In this document: positions 49,268 through 59,379 of the stretch, piece by piece
Layout of the letters: the number at the start of each line of letters is the position of its first letter
How positions within the stretch are numbered: position 1 is the stretch's first letter
Source: an uncultured Pelagibacteraceae bacterium
GTDB lineage: Bacteria > Pseudomonadota > Alphaproteobacteria > Pelagibacterales > Pelagibacteraceae
Direction of reading: 5' to 3'
DNA: 64,000 nucleotides
Assembly (NCBI GenBank): GCA_902623075.1
Contig: CACNSD010000004.1
Span: 39,690 to 103,689, forward strand
Program-made: the position numbers and the translations under genes
The notes under the pieces: generated by a model
Told to the model about the DNA's origin: nothing
Databases searched by the model: none
The model's input: the letters and a program-made list of their open reading frames with translations, nothing else

Positions 49268-51094
49268 ATGACCAACAATATCAGAAATATCACAATCATA
49301 GCCCATGTTGATCATGGGAAAACTACTCTAATTGACAATTTAATGAAACAAAGTGGTTCATTTAGAGATAATGAAATTGTTGATGAAAGATTGATGGACT
49401 CAGGTGAGCTTGAAAAAGAAAGAGGAATTACAATTTTAGCTAAACCTGCTTCAATTAATTGGAACAATTCAAGAATAAATATAATCGATACCCCGGGCCA
49501 CAGAGATTTTGCTGCTGAAGTAGAAAGAGTTTTAAGTATGGCTGACGGAGCATTGTTATTGATAGACTCTGCAGAAGGTGTAATGCCTCAAACAAAGTTT
49601 GTATTATCAAAGGCTTTAAAACAAGGATTGAAACCAATTGTTGTTATTAATAAATTAGATAAAGCTGATCAAAGAGCTAATGAAGTTTTAGATGAAACAT
49701 TTGATTTATTTGTAAGCTTAGATGCAAATGAAGAACAATTAGATTTTCCAGTTCTATATGCAAGTGGAAGATCAGGTTGGGCAGATCATGACGTCGATGG
49801 TCCAAGAGAAAATTTAAATCCTTTGTTAAATTTAATTGTTGATCATGTAAAACCTGCTGAACTAGACAGAGCTAAGCCTTTTGCAATGTTGTCAACGCTA
49901 CTTTATGCAGATAGTTTTTTAGGAAGAAGTTTGGTCGGAAGAATTACACAAGGCACTGCTAAAGCTAATCAATCAATTAAAGCAATCAATTTAAATGGTG
50001 AAAAAGTTGATCAAGGAAAATTAACAAAAATTTTTAGATATGAAGGAACAAAAAAAGTACCAATAGATATTGGTGAGGCTGGAGATATTGTAGTTGTTGC
50101 TGGATTAGAAAATGCAAACGTCGCTGATACAATATGTGATATAGAGGTAAATGAGCCAATTCCTGCTACTCCAATAGATCCTCCTACAATGTCAATTACA
50201 ATTACTGTAAATACTTCACCTTTAGCTGGAACTGAAGGTAAAAAACTAACCAGCACACAAATAAGAGATAGATTAGTTCAAGAAGCCCAAAATAACGTTG
50301 GAATTACATTTTCTGAGAACGAAGGAAAAGACTCTTTTGTGGTGAGTGGTAGAGGTGAGTTAATGTTGGAAATTCTTTTAACTCAAATGCGAAGAGAAGG
50401 TTTTGAAATGACAGTTAGTCCTCCAAAAGTAGTATATAAAACTGATGAAAGTGGTAATAAACTTGAACCAATTGAAGAAATCACTATGGACCTTGACGAA
50501 GAATATTCATCAAAAGTAATTGACTCAATGAACAGAAGAAAAGGTAAACTAATAGAATTAAAAGATACTGGAATAAATAAAAAAAGATTAATTTTTCATG
50601 CACCTACTAGAGGGTTAATGGGCTACACAAGTAGATTTCTTACGCTTACAAAAGGTAATGGAGTTATAAATAGAATATTTCATAGTTATGGTCCTTTTGA
50701 AGGAGAAATGGAAGGTAGAAGAAATGGAGCATTAATCTCAATGGAACAAGGAAAGGCAGTTGCATTCGCAATATTTAACCTGCAAGCAAGAGGAGAAATG
50801 TTTGTAACTCATAATGATGCTGTTTATCCTGGAATGATAGTTGGTCTTTCACCAAAACCGGGTGACATGATAATCAATGTTATGAAAGGTAAAAAGTTAA
50901 CAAACATGAGAACTCAAGGTACAGATGAAAATGTTGTACTTACACCCGTCAGAACGATGTCTATTGCTGAACAATTAAGTATGCTTAATACTGATGAAGC
51001 TTTAGAGATAACTCCAGATTCTTGTAGATTGAGAAAAGCAATTCTAGATCCACACGAAAGAAAGAAAAGCGAAAAAGCTTCAGCCGCAGCCTAA
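49268..51094 (+). CDS. typA: Ribosome-associated translational GTPase TypA/BipA
   Basis: The 608-residue GTPase acts on ribosomes, especially under stress and in 50S assembly. The P-loop AHVDHGKTTL begins at residue 12; KERGITILAK is switch I, DTPGHRDFAAEVERVL switch II and NKLD the guanine-specificity motif. The C-terminal BipA-specific part includes HAPTRGLMGYTSRFLTLT and RTMSIAEQLSMLN. The ATG follows a weak AGGA. Confidence 0.97.
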   Translation: MTNNIRNITIIAHVDHGKTTLIDNLMKQSGSFRDNEIVDERLMDSGELEKERGITILAKPASINWNNSRINIIDTPGHRDFAAEVERVLSMADGALLLIDSAEGVMPQTKFVLSKALKQGLKPIVVINKLDKADQRANEVLDETFDLFVSLDANEEQLDFPVLYASGRSGWADHDVDGPRENLNPLLNLIVDHVKPAELDRAKPFAMLSTLLYADSFLGRSLVGRITQGTAKANQSIKAINLNGEKVDQGKLTKIFRYEGTKKVPIDIGEAGDIVVVAGLENANVADTICDIEVNEPIPATPIDPPTMSITITVNTSPLAGTEGKKLTSTQIRDRLVQEAQNNVGITFSENEGKDSFVVSGRGELMLEILLTQMRREGFEMTVSPPKVVYKTDESGNKLEPIEEITMDLDEEYSSKVIDSMNRRKGKLIELKDTGINKKRLIFHAPTRGLMGYTSRFLTLTKGNGVINRIFHSYGPFEGEMEGRRNGALISMEQGKAVAFAIFNLQARGEMFVTHNDAVYPGMIVGLSPKPGDMIINVMKGKKLTNMRTQGTDENVVLTPVRTMSIAEQLSMLNTDEALEITPDSCRLRKAILDPHERKKSEKASAAA

Positions 51095-51738
51095 TCAAAA
51101 GTTTTATCAACTAAATAAAGCCCTAACGCAACGCACGGGCCTATACCAAAAGCAAACAATAATGTTCCAATCCCTACGGTTCCTCCTAAATACCATCCAA
51201 TACTAACAACTGAAATTTCTAATGTTGCTCTTACAACAGCTATAGGAAAATTAGTTAATTTTTGTAATCCTATCATTAGCCCATCTCTAGGACCGGCTCC
51301 TAAATTTGATACTAAGTAAATACCCCCACCTATTCCAACCATGATAACAGAAATTACAGCTAATAATAATTGATAAATATAATTTGATGGTGTTGGAACA
51401 TACTTGATACAAAGATCAATCATAATTGCAATAATCAAAGCATTAAATATTGTACCCATCCCCAGTTTTTGCCCAAGAGGTATCCATAAAATTAAAACAG
51501 CAATACTTATTAATAACGTGATAGTTCCAATACTTAAATTAATATTTAAGGAAATACCTTGGGCTAAAACACTCCAAGGAGAAGCACCTGTAAATGAGAC
51601 AATTAACAATCCTTCACCTAATCCAAATATTGATAATCCAAAACATAAGAAAAAAAATGTAGAAAACTTTGGTTTAAAATTAAAAGGTTTTTCTGAGCTC
51701 CATTTTACTTTTGGAATTTTTTTTATTTTTAAAAACAT
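51091..51738 (-). CDS. YczE/DUF6198-like integral membrane protein
   Basis: A 215-residue protein with about five membrane helices. The glycine-rich LSIFGLGEGLLIVSFTGASP and LVSNLGAGPRDGLMIGLQK segments are typical of the YczE/YitT-like family. The function is unknown; a transporter is possible. It overlaps typA's stop by four bases on the opposite strand. Confidence 0.78.
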   Translation of the reverse strand: MFLKIKKIPKVKWSSEKPFNFKPKFSTFFFLCFGLSIFGLGEGLLIVSFTGASPWSVLAQGISLNINLSIGTITLLISIAVLILWIPLGQKLGMGTIFNALIIAIMIDLCIKYVPTPSNYIYQLLLAVISVIMVGIGGGIYLVSNLGAGPRDGLMIGLQKLTNFPIAVVRATLEISVVSIGWYLGGTVGIGTLLFAFGIGPCVALGLYLVDKTFD

Positions 51739-51791
51739 AATTGTTATAAGCTATATCTATTAATGAAAAATTTTAATATTGTAACTAGCAA

Positions 51792-52472
51792 ATGAAAAAA
51801 TTTGTAGTTATTTTACTTGTTGTATTTTTCTCATCAATTTCTTTAGCTCATATAGGTCATTATAACAAATTTGATAAAATAGAAATGGAGATCTTGAGAA
51901 ATGATGAAGTAATTGGATATAACAATTATTATTTCAAAAGAGATGGTGAAAAAACGATAGTAAAGAGTCAATATAAATTTGAGGTAAAATTACTATCTGC
52001 AACATTATTTAAAGTAGAGGGATATGGGCAAGAAATTTATTTAAAAGATAATTTAATATCTTTTCAATCTAAAACACTTCAAAATAAAAAAGAAAAATTT
52101 GTAAACTTAAAACTAGATAAAAATAATAAAAAGTTTGAAATTATTGGATCTTCATATTCAGGTGAAGCTTCTATAAAAAATATTATTGGGAATTGGTGGA
52201 GTCATAGAATTTTACAAGCAGAAAGCCAAATAAGTCCTATTTCTGGAAGTATAAAAGAGCAAATAGTTACTTTTATTGGCAAAGAAAATATTTCAATTAA
52301 TGGCAAACAATACGAAACACATCATTTTAAACTTACATCTAAAGATATGTCTCTTCCTGAAGATAAAAAATTAAATTTTAATATTTGGCTTGATAAAAAA
52401 ACTTCGGTTATTGTCAAAGTTACATATGAGAGAATGGGAAATTGGGAATATCGTTTAAAAAATTTTAAATAA
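51792..52472 (+). CDS. Exported DUF6134-like protein
   Basis: A 226-residue protein with a signal peptide (about 1-18, ending SLAHIG). The body is a beta-rich domain: RNDEVIGYNNYYFKRDGEKT, then VEGYGQEIYLKDNLISFQSKT, NWWSHRILQ and LNFNIWLDKKTSVIVKVTYE. This resembles the DUF6134/DUF3108 group of periplasmic proteins. The function is unknown. It converges with the FAD oxidoreductase gene. Confidence 0.7.
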   Translation: MKKFVVILLVVFFSSISLAHIGHYNKFDKIEMEILRNDEVIGYNNYYFKRDGEKTIVKSQYKFEVKLLSATLFKVEGYGQEIYLKDNLISFQSKTLQNKKEKFVNLKLDKNNKKFEIIGSSYSGEASIKNIIGNWWSHRILQAESQISPISGSIKEQIVTFIGKENISINGKQYETHHFKLTSKDMSLPEDKKLNFNIWLDKKTSVIVKVTYERMGNWEYRLKNFK

Positions 52473-52475
52473 AAA

Positions 52476-53447
52476 TTATTTATTTATTTTGTTGTAAAGA
52501 TCATTTGCACTTATCCATCCAGCCTCTACTCTAGGACCCACAAACCAATCTGCACATACACCTAAATTAAATTTATTATTCCAATAGCTTTTCAATTTCA
52601 ATGGTCTGGAATTTGAAGAATATTTCCAGCCATGATTTAAAGAGGTTAATATTTTTGTTTTTTTAATTCCAGTGAGTTTAAAAAATTTTTCAATTAAAAT
52701 CTTTGAGTTTTTTTCTTTATTTTCTCTATTTTTATTTATTTTTTTATTTGCCCATAGGTTTGTGCTTTGTAAAGTCCATAAATCATTATTACTTTTAAAT
52801 CTTTTTTTACTATTTTCTTTAGCGGCCCATCCTAAAATTTTATCATTAAATAAATAACTTGATACATTTTTATTTGTTTTTTTAATTTCAATCATGACTG
52901 TAATATTTGCATCCATTTTAATTTTTTGTTTGATAAATGGATCTTTTATAAATTTTTTTGATAAATTTTTTAATTGTGGGAATGGACAAGTTAATATTAA
53001 TTTATCATAATATTTTGTTTGGTTGTTTTTAAAATCTAATTTCCATTTATTTTTAATATATTTAATCTTCTCTAACTCACTTTGAAAATTACAATTTATA
53101 TTCTTTATTAAGTGTTTGATTATATCGTTGTTGCCTTTGCAGCCAATTATTTTAACATGATTTTTATTTTCTTTTTTTAATCTATTTAAAAAAATATGTT
53201 TGCCAGTCCATTTTTTTAGGATTTTTTTTTTACGTAAATCTGTAATAAATTTTTTAAATTGAATTGATTTTGGAGAAATATATTGTGCACCATGGTCAAA
53301 TCCTTTTGACTTATTTAATCTTTTAAAAGAAGATCTACCACCTGGACCTCGCGCTTTGTCATAAATGTGTACAGAATTTTTTTTATTTAATAAATTAGCT
53401 ATTGTTGCTCCAGAAATCCCAGAGCCAATGACACAATAACTGCTCAT
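52476..53447 (-). CDS. FAD-dependent oxidoreductase, renalase-like
   Basis: The 323-residue protein begins with the dinucleotide fold VIGSGISGATIANLL, followed by DKARGPGGRSSFKR and FDHGAQYIS, which are typical of the renalase/amine oxidase-like group. The C-terminal GVCADWFVGPRVEAGWISA closes the FAD site. The substrate is unknown. It starts within the pmbA stop (ATGA) and so is likely cotranscribed with pmbA and tldD. Confidence 0.85.
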   Translation of the reverse strand: MSSYCVIGSGISGATIANLLNKKNSVHIYDKARGPGGRSSFKRLNKSKGFDHGAQYISPKSIQFKKFITDLRKKKILKKWTGKHIFLNRLKKENKNHVKIIGCKGNNDIIKHLIKNINCNFQSELEKIKYIKNKWKLDFKNNQTKYYDKLILTCPFPQLKNLSKKFIKDPFIKQKIKMDANITVMIEIKKTNKNVSSYLFNDKILGWAAKENSKKRFKSNNDLWTLQSTNLWANKKINKNRENKEKNSKILIEKFFKLTGIKKTKILTSLNHGWKYSSNSRPLKLKSYWNNKFNLGVCADWFVGPRVEAGWISANDLYNKINK

Positions 53448-54760
53448 TTTCCTGCAACAGTCATTCCTTCTATCATCATAGTAGGTGAATTGACTGAATA
53501 TTCAAATTCTAAATCATTAGCCAAAATTATATTTTTAAACATATCCTTAAAGTTACCAGCAATTGTTATTTCATTTACTGGATATTTAAATTCTCCGTTT
53601 TCAACTAAAAAACCAGTGGCACCTACTGAATAATCTCCTGTTACTAGGTTAGATCCGTGACCAATAGTTTCGGTAATATAGAGGCATCTTGAATTTTTTT
53701 TTATTAGATCTTCGTAACTTATATTTCCGTTTTCAAAGTAAAGATTGGTGGTTCCACCTTTTCTTCCATTTGATTTTAAATTCAATTTTTTTCCATTGTA
53801 TGTATCCACAAGATAATTTTTAAGTATTCCATTTTCTATAAGTTGTAATGTATTTGAGTTTACACCCTCTGAATCAAAGTTTTGAGAACCCATTCCTTTA
53901 ATTATATCTGGTTTATCAATTATATTTATTGAATTTGCAAAAACCTGTTGATCAATTTTATCTTTTAAAAATGAAGTACCTCTTGAAATTGCAGATGCAG
54001 ATATTGCACTTGCAAAAGCATTTAACATTCCTTTTGAAATTCTTTTATCAAAAATTATGCTTATCTTCTCGCTTCCAATTTTGTTGGGACTCAATTTTCT
54101 TATAGTTTCATTAGCTGCCTTATTGCCAAGATCTGTTGCTTGCTTAATATCAGATAAATGACGCTTACTAGAGAATTCGTAATCTCTTTCCATGCTATTT
54201 TCATCTTTTGCAACTGTTACGCAAGAAGCGGTGAAAGATGAAGTTTTATAGCCGTCACAAAAACCCTCACTATTAGCTAGGACAAAATTAGATTTATTTT
54301 CAGTAAAACTAGATTCTGTATTTATGATTTGATTATCCGATGAGGCGGATTCTTCTAAATCTTTTAAATATTTTATCTTTTTATCGTTTTCAAATCTTGT
54401 CTCATCATACAAATTAAGATTGCTAATTTGTTTAGCTAATAAATTTTTATCAGGCAAAGAATTAAATTCGTCCTCTGGTGTAATTTTTGTAGTTTCAAAG
54501 CACTTTTCTATTAAGGTTTTTATGTTTTCATCTAGTAAATTTGAAGATGAAATTGAAGATCTTCTTTTACCTAAATAAGTTTCTATACTTAATGCTAATC
54601 CATCTGATCTATCTGAGGCATCTAAGGATTTATTTCTAAAATTAACTGTTTCTGAAATTGAGTGACCTACTGTAACACTTGCATCAGTTGCTCCCATTTT
54701 TTTTGCTAAATCTAAACAGTATGAAGCTTTCGATTTTAGAAATTCTTGATCCTTAATCAT
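53444..54760 (-). CDS. pmbA: TldE/PmbA-type metalloprotease subunit
   Basis: The 438-residue partner of TldD. It lacks the metal motif, as expected of the TldE/PmbA subunit, and has the family's NLVTGDYSVGATGFLVENG and KGMLNAFASAISASAISRG (each in part). TldD and TldE form a heterodimer that cleaves peptides, for example microcin and CcdA precursors. It lies six bases after tldD and overlaps the FAD enzyme gene. Confidence 0.92.
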   Translation of the reverse strand: MIKDQEFLKSKASYCLDLAKKMGATDASVTVGHSISETVNFRNKSLDASDRSDGLALSIETYLGKRRSSISSSNLLDENIKTLIEKCFETTKITPEDEFNSLPDKNLLAKQISNLNLYDETRFENDKKIKYLKDLEESASSDNQIINTESSFTENKSNFVLANSEGFCDGYKTSSFTASCVTVAKDENSMERDYEFSSKRHLSDIKQATDLGNKAANETIRKLSPNKIGSEKISIIFDKRISKGMLNAFASAISASAISRGTSFLKDKIDQQVFANSINIIDKPDIIKGMGSQNFDSEGVNSNTLQLIENGILKNYLVDTYNGKKLNLKSNGRKGGTTNLYFENGNISYEDLIKKNSRCLYITETIGHGSNLVTGDYSVGATGFLVENGEFKYPVNEITIAGNFKDMFKNIILANDLEFEYSVNSPTMMIEGMTVAGK

Positions 54761-54766
54761 AATACT

Positions 54767-56179
54767 TTAAAGTTTTGTTCCACCAACCGTCATTTTATCA
54801 ATTAAAATTGAAGGTTGAGCTACTCCTACGGGAACTCCTTGCCCAGCTTTTCCACAAGTTCCTATACCAGGATCCATCATCATATCGTTTCCTACCATTG
54901 AAACTTCTTTAAGTATTGATGGTCCATCACCAATTAGAGTTGCTCCCTTAATTGGAGAACTAATTTTACCATTATTTATTTCGTAGGCTTCTGTGCAATT
55001 AAATACAAATTTTCCTGAAGTAATATCTACCTGCCCTCCTCCAAAACTTACTGCAAAGATACCCTTGTCAACAGATTTTATCATTTCATCTTGAGTTTGA
55101 TTGCCACTTAACATCATTGTGTTTCTCATTCTTGGTAAAACAATATGTCTATAATTTTCTCTTCTCCCAGAACCAGTTGATTTTGTATTCATTAATCTCG
55201 CATTATGTCTGTCTTGCATAAAACCTTTAAGAATACCTTTTTCAATTAAAACTGTTCTTTCAGTTGGGGTTCCTTCATCGTCAATAGTTAAACTTCCTCT
55301 TCTATTATCTATTGTTCCATCATCTACAATTGTTACGCCTTCACTAGCAACTTTTTGACCCATAAGATTATGAAATGCTGAAGTTTTTTTTCTATTAAAA
55401 TCTCCTTCAAGACCATGGCCGATTGCTTCATGAATTAATATTGCTGGCCAACCAGGTCCTAAGACTACCTTCATTTCCCCAGCAGGTGCGGGTTTACTTT
55501 CTAAATTAACTGACGCTATTCTTAGAGCTTCCTCACAAACATTTTTCCAATTATCATTTTTTAAATAATCATCATAAGATTGTCTACCACCAATACCATA
55601 AACACCTGTTTCTTTTCTGCCATTTTTTTCCAACATTACAGATACATTAAATCTTATTAATGGACGCACATCAGTGATCACTTCTCCACCCGATCTAATA
55701 ATTTCTATCGATTTTTGCTCACCAGCAAAACTAGCTGTAACTTGTTTTACTGACCCATCTTTTTTTCTTAAAAATTCATTTACTTTATTTAAAATCTCTA
55801 ATTTTGACTTCAAAGTTTTTTGTTCAATTGGATTGATATCTTCATACAACTTCTTATTTGTTTTTGGTATTTCATGATTATAAGTACCTTTAATTGATTT
55901 CAGAGTTGACTTAAGATTTTCTGATGAACTTTTTAATGAGTCTTTTGATATTTCATTTGAATATGAATAAGCAACAACCTCGTCCGAAATAGCTCTAAAT
56001 CCAAATCCTAAATCAGAACTATAATTTGAACTCTTAATTTTGTTGTCATCAAGTAGAATTGACTCCGATTTAGATTCCTCTAAATACAACTCACCATCAT
56101 CACAATTTTTTAGGGTTTCAGATACTATTTTGTCTGTATCTTGTCTTGTTAAATCAGATTTATTAAAAAAATTACTCAT
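54767..56179 (-). CDS. tldD: Metalloprotease TldD
   Basis: The 470-residue catalytic subunit of the TldD/TldE peptidase. ILIHEAIGHGLEGDFNRK carries the HExxxH zinc motif and DDEGTPTERTVLIEKG follows. MGTC-like GTCGKAGQGVPVGVAQPS near the end is a family hallmark. It diverges from the DCC-family gene across 85 bases in which I see no clear regulatory feature. Confidence 0.95.
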   Translation of the reverse strand: MSNFFNKSDLTRQDTDKIVSETLKNCDDGELYLEESKSESILLDDNKIKSSNYSSDLGFGFRAISDEVVAYSYSNEISKDSLKSSSENLKSTLKSIKGTYNHEIPKTNKKLYEDINPIEQKTLKSKLEILNKVNEFLRKKDGSVKQVTASFAGEQKSIEIIRSGGEVITDVRPLIRFNVSVMLEKNGRKETGVYGIGGRQSYDDYLKNDNWKNVCEEALRIASVNLESKPAPAGEMKVVLGPGWPAILIHEAIGHGLEGDFNRKKTSAFHNLMGQKVASEGVTIVDDGTIDNRRGSLTIDDEGTPTERTVLIEKGILKGFMQDRHNARLMNTKSTGSGRRENYRHIVLPRMRNTMMLSGNQTQDEMIKSVDKGIFAVSFGGGQVDITSGKFVFNCTEAYEINNGKISSPIKGATLIGDGPSILKEVSMVGNDMMMDPGIGTCGKAGQGVPVGVAQPSILIDKMTVGGTKL

Positions 56180-56264
56180 ACATCCTAGATAGTGGTTTGT
56201 TGATAATTTTCAACTGATCATTTTACGCATGTACAATTTCTTACTAAAAGTTAATTATTGTTAA

Positions 56265-56594
56265 ATGAGAGTATATTTTAATAATTCTTGTAAAATCTGT
56301 AGATCAGAAATTAACTTATATAAAAAAGAAAACATCAAAGATATTGACTGGATAGATATAACTAATAATTCAGATGCTGAAAAAGAAACATCTAGAAATG
56401 ATAAAGAATTGTTAAGAAGACTACATGTTAAAGAAAATGGTAAAATTATTCAGGGCGCAGAGGCATTTCTTTATGTATGGAAAAAAATTCCAAAATATAA
56501 ATTTTTATATAAATTTTTTAAATTACCAATAATTTTCACAATCTTTAAATATGGGTATGAAATGATTGCCTTTTTTTTTATATTTAAAAAATAA
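56265..56594 (+). CDS. DCC (DUF393) family thiol protein
   Basis: A 109-residue protein with the DCC-family start VYFNNSCKICRSEINLYKK, which has a thioredoxin-like CxxC, and a DWIDITNN strand after it. A hydrophobic C-terminal half (IFTIFKYGYEMIAFFFIF) may associate with the membrane. Members are predicted thiol-disulfide oxidoreductases; the substrate is unknown. Confidence 0.87.
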   Translation: MRVYFNNSCKICRSEINLYKKENIKDIDWIDITNNSDAEKETSRNDKELLRRLHVKENGKIIQGAEAFLYVWKKIPKYKFLYKFFKLPIIFTIFKYGYEMIAFFFIFKK

Positions 56595-56609
56595 AAAGCA
56601 ACTCAAAAA

Positions 56610-56903
56610 CTAAGTTAAGAAAAATATTAAAAATTCACTCAGTAAAGACATAGATAGCAAGAACATTATTAATAAGATTGAGTACATCAGAGTAATAACT
56701 CTATTTCTTTTTCTCCTCAATCTAACAAAAGTTTTATCATCAAGATCTGAGATATCTCTTTCACCTATAACTGGATAATCATAACTCCATCGCCAGGTAG
56801 ACTGACCTAACCTAGGGTCAAGACTATTAAAATATCTTATCCATGCAAGTACATATCTAAATATTAAATACAAAATGATCATTAATGCTGATGAAAATAA
56901 CAT
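56610..56903 (-). CDS. Hypothetical protein with two membrane helices
   Basis: A 97-residue protein I cannot assign. It has an N-terminal helix (about residues 2-20), a polar middle with DPRLGQSTWRWSYDYPVIGE and a basic RLRRKRNR patch, then a C-terminal helix. It follows the lysine-rich coiled-coil gene by 30 bases on the same strand and could be read with it. Confidence 0.7.
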   Translation of the reverse strand: MLFSSALMIILYLIFRYVLAWIRYFNSLDPRLGQSTWRWSYDYPVIGERDISDLDDKTFVRLRRKRNRVITLMYSILLIMFLLSMSLLSEFLIFFLT

Positions 56904-56933
56904 TTAAAATGATACTTAATTATTTAAGATAAT

Positions 56934-58160
56934 TTAATTGATATTTTTGGCTCTTTTTCTTCCAATTAGTTGAGTAAGTGCGTCAACCATAGTATCTGAA
57001 GCCTTAAATATTTCATTATTTTTAAACTCATGAGAAATATTTTTTTCCGGATTGGTTTTATCTTCAACAACTATTCCTTCATCTGGTGAATTATTTTTTA
57101 TATAAATTAATAAAAGCCATTCATCATCTGAGGCTTCATCCCATTTAACAAATATTTCTCCTGTTTCAAATCTTCTGTCTATACATCTAAAAATAGACAT
57201 ATGTCTTGTTATGTGTCTTTTATTTAATTGAAATACTAAACTGCTAGCACTTCTGTAAAAGCTTTCAAGAGCAAACTCAATTTTCTGTCTAGCTAAAGTA
57301 TATTCTTTTTCTTTTTGTAAAAGTGTTTCTCTATCTTCATCTCCTTGAATTTTAACCCCTAAAGCCTCTACTCTTTCTCTAATTTTTTGATCTCTTATAA
57401 TTCGATATTTTTCTTTTAATTTTTCTATTCTTTGTTGTAAGCCAGCATAATCCTCTCTTTTTTCTCTTAAGGAAATTTTTTCCAATTTCTCTAATTCTTT
57501 AACCTCTCTAACTCTAAACTTTTCAATTTGCTTATCTAATTTTAATTGTTGTAAAAATTGCTTTTGTTTTTCTGCTTGTTCAATTCTTAAAAGAGCTTGT
57601 TCTTTTCTTAAGAATAATTTTATTTCTTTTGTTCTTTGTTTTTCTAATCTAATTTCATCTTTTAAAGCTTGTTCTTTTAATTTGACTTTTAATTCAGCCT
57701 CTTTTTGCTTTTCTTTTGCAGTTTCAATCTTTTCTAATCGTTCTTTTTCTTGTTTTTCTAATTTTAACCTTCGAGCTTCATCTTTTTTTAGAATTTTGTA
57801 CTGTGAAATTGTGTCTGCTATTTTATCAAAAAATGCCTGGATATATTTTTCGAAACCAAAATTTAATCTAAACTTAAATTCCGGCTTTAGAGAATTTTGA
57901 AAGTTAACTACCTTTAAAAGAAAATCTGGTTTCTTTGGTATATTAAAATTAAACTTTTTTGAAATCTTTCTTGATTGTTTTAGTTTTTTTGATTTTTTTT
58001 GTTTTTTATTTTTTTGTTTTCTCCGATTACTAATTTTTTTTACAAATTTTTTTTTAATCTTAAATTTATTTGACTTTTTAGATTTTTTTTTAACTTTTTT
58101 TTTAGTTTTTCTTTGATTTTTAGAAGTGGTTTTTTTTAATTTTTTTTTCTTTTTTTTCAT
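56934..58160 (-). CDS. Lysine-rich coiled-coil protein of unknown function
   Basis: A 408-residue protein in three parts. The first ~75 residues are about 60% Lys/Arg with many KKK runs. The middle (about 110-310) is a long charged coiled coil rich in Glu, Lys, Arg and Gln. The last ~100 residues look globular: HMSIFRCIDRRFETGEIFVK, then DDEWLLLIYIKNNSPDEG and DTMVDALTQLIGRKR. I choose ATG 58160 over a TTG at 58184. The basic tail could bind nucleic acid or acidic membranes. I do not recognise the family. It lies between cfa and a small membrane protein on the same strand. Confidence 0.8.
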   Translation of the reverse strand: MKKKKKKLKKTTSKNQRKTKKKVKKKSKKSNKFKIKKKFVKKISNRRKQKNKKQKKSKKLKQSRKISKKFNFNIPKKPDFLLKVVNFQNSLKPEFKFRLNFGFEKYIQAFFDKIADTISQYKILKKDEARRLKLEKQEKERLEKIETAKEKQKEAELKVKLKEQALKDEIRLEKQRTKEIKLFLRKEQALLRIEQAEKQKQFLQQLKLDKQIEKFRVREVKELEKLEKISLREKREDYAGLQQRIEKLKEKYRIIRDQKIRERVEALGVKIQGDEDRETLLQKEKEYTLARQKIEFALESFYRSASSLVFQLNKRHITRHMSIFRCIDRRFETGEIFVKWDEASDDEWLLLIYIKNNSPDEGIVVEDKTNPEKNISHEFKNNEIFKASDTMVDALTQLIGRKRAKNIN

Positions 58161-58188
58161 TTTAAGGGAATTAATTTCTACCAATTAT

Positions 58189-59379
58189 TTATTGATAAAT
58201 ATAGTCTCTTGTAACAGGTGTAGAAGAATAATTCTTTGTTAATTGAAATTGGTATACAACTTGATCACCCCATTTAAATGCCATCTCACAACCAGTAAGA
58301 TAAAATTCCCACATCCTGAAAAATCTTTCATCAAACATTTGAATTATTTCGTCTTTATTTCGAATGCAATTTTCTTTCCAGTGTCTTAGTGTATGTGAGT
58401 AATGAAGTCTTAAAACCTCAATATCTGCAACTATTAAGCCTGCTTTTTCAATTGGTGTTGTTACCTCACTTAAACTTGGAGTATATCCTCCTGGAAAAAT
58501 ATACTTAGTGATCCATGGATGTGGATCTCTTGGGGGATTCACTGACCCTATAGTATGAATTAATGATACTCCATCATCTCTTAAAAGTTTTTCAACTTGT
58601 GAAAAAAATTTTTTATAAAATTTTCTTCCTACATGTTCAAACATACCAACACTGACTATTCTATCAAATTTTTCGTTGAGCTCTCTATAATCCATTAACT
58701 TAAAGTTTAATTGATTTTCTAAATTAAGTTCTTTTGCTCTTTTCTTGCAGTAATTAAATTGATTTTCTGAAAGTGTAATACCTGTTACTTCGCAGTTTGC
58801 ACTTTTTGCAATATCTATTGCTAGAGAACCCCAACCACATCCAATATCTAAAACTTTTTGATTTGGTTTTATGTTAAGTTTTTTTATTATATGTTGAATT
58901 TTATTATTTTGTGCTGTTTCCAATGTATCTGTTTCATTTTTAAAATATGCACATGAATATTGTCTTTTAGGATCTAAAAATAAGTCATAAAGATTATCTG
59001 AAATATCATAGTGATGGGAAACATTCATCTTTGATTTTTTTATAAAATTAAAATTAGTTAAATATCTATATGAACCTCTTAATCGATTAATTAAATAACT
59101 AAAAAAATTTAAATCTCCTCTTCCAAAGTTCATCAAAGAAAGATCCAAAAAATCAGTTAGCGTTCCATTTTCAATAATTATTTCACCATCTGTATATGCT
59201 TCACCAAAATATAAATCTGGATGAAACAGCAACTTATAATGAAGATTTTTATTTAAAATTTTAAGTTTTATTGGGTTTTCACTTTTTGGATTTCCAATAA
59301 TGTAACTTTTTGAATTAGCATCAACTAATATAAATCCATCTTTTTTAAAAACATTATTTAAAAATCTAGCTAGTTGCAT
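58189..59379 (-). CDS. cfa: Cyclopropane-fatty-acyl-phospholipid synthase
   Basis: The 396-residue SAM-dependent enzyme adds a methylene bridge to unsaturated acyl chains of membrane lipids. VLDIGCGWGSLAIDIAK is the SAM site, VSHHYDISDNLYDLFLDP and YSCAYFKNE (just before it) are family motifs, and MFEHVGRKFYKKFF lies in the catalytic domain. It begins directly at the end of the DapA-like gene. Confidence 0.92.
   Translation of the reverse strand: MQLARFLNNVFKKDGFILVDANSKSYIIGNPKSENPIKLKILNKNLHYKLLFHPDLYFGEAYTDGEIIIENGTLTDFLDLSLMNFGRGDLNFFSYLINRLRGSYRYLTNFNFIKKSKMNVSHHYDISDNLYDLFLDPKRQYSCAYFKNETDTLETAQNNKIQHIIKKLNIKPNQKVLDIGCGWGSLAIDIAKSANCEVTGITLSENQFNYCKKRAKELNLENQLNFKLMDYRELNEKFDRIVSVGMFEHVGRKFYKKFFSQVEKLLRDDGVSLIHTIGSVNPPRDPHPWITKYIFPGGYTPSLSEVTTPIEKAGLIVADIEVLRLHYSHTLRHWKENCIRNKDEIIQMFDERFFRMWEFYLTGCEMAFKWGDQVVYQFQLTKNYSSTPVTRDYIYQ

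Noticed and set aside
51404..51763. 119-codon plus-strand frame over the YczE-like gene
   Set aside because: It is antisense to a membrane protein gene with recognisable family features and lacks any of its own.
57950..58160. Frameshift or sequencing artefact in the poly-lysine tail
   Set aside because: The A-rich runs could invite such errors, but the frame stays open through the tail into a coherent coiled coil and globular end, so I treat it as real.
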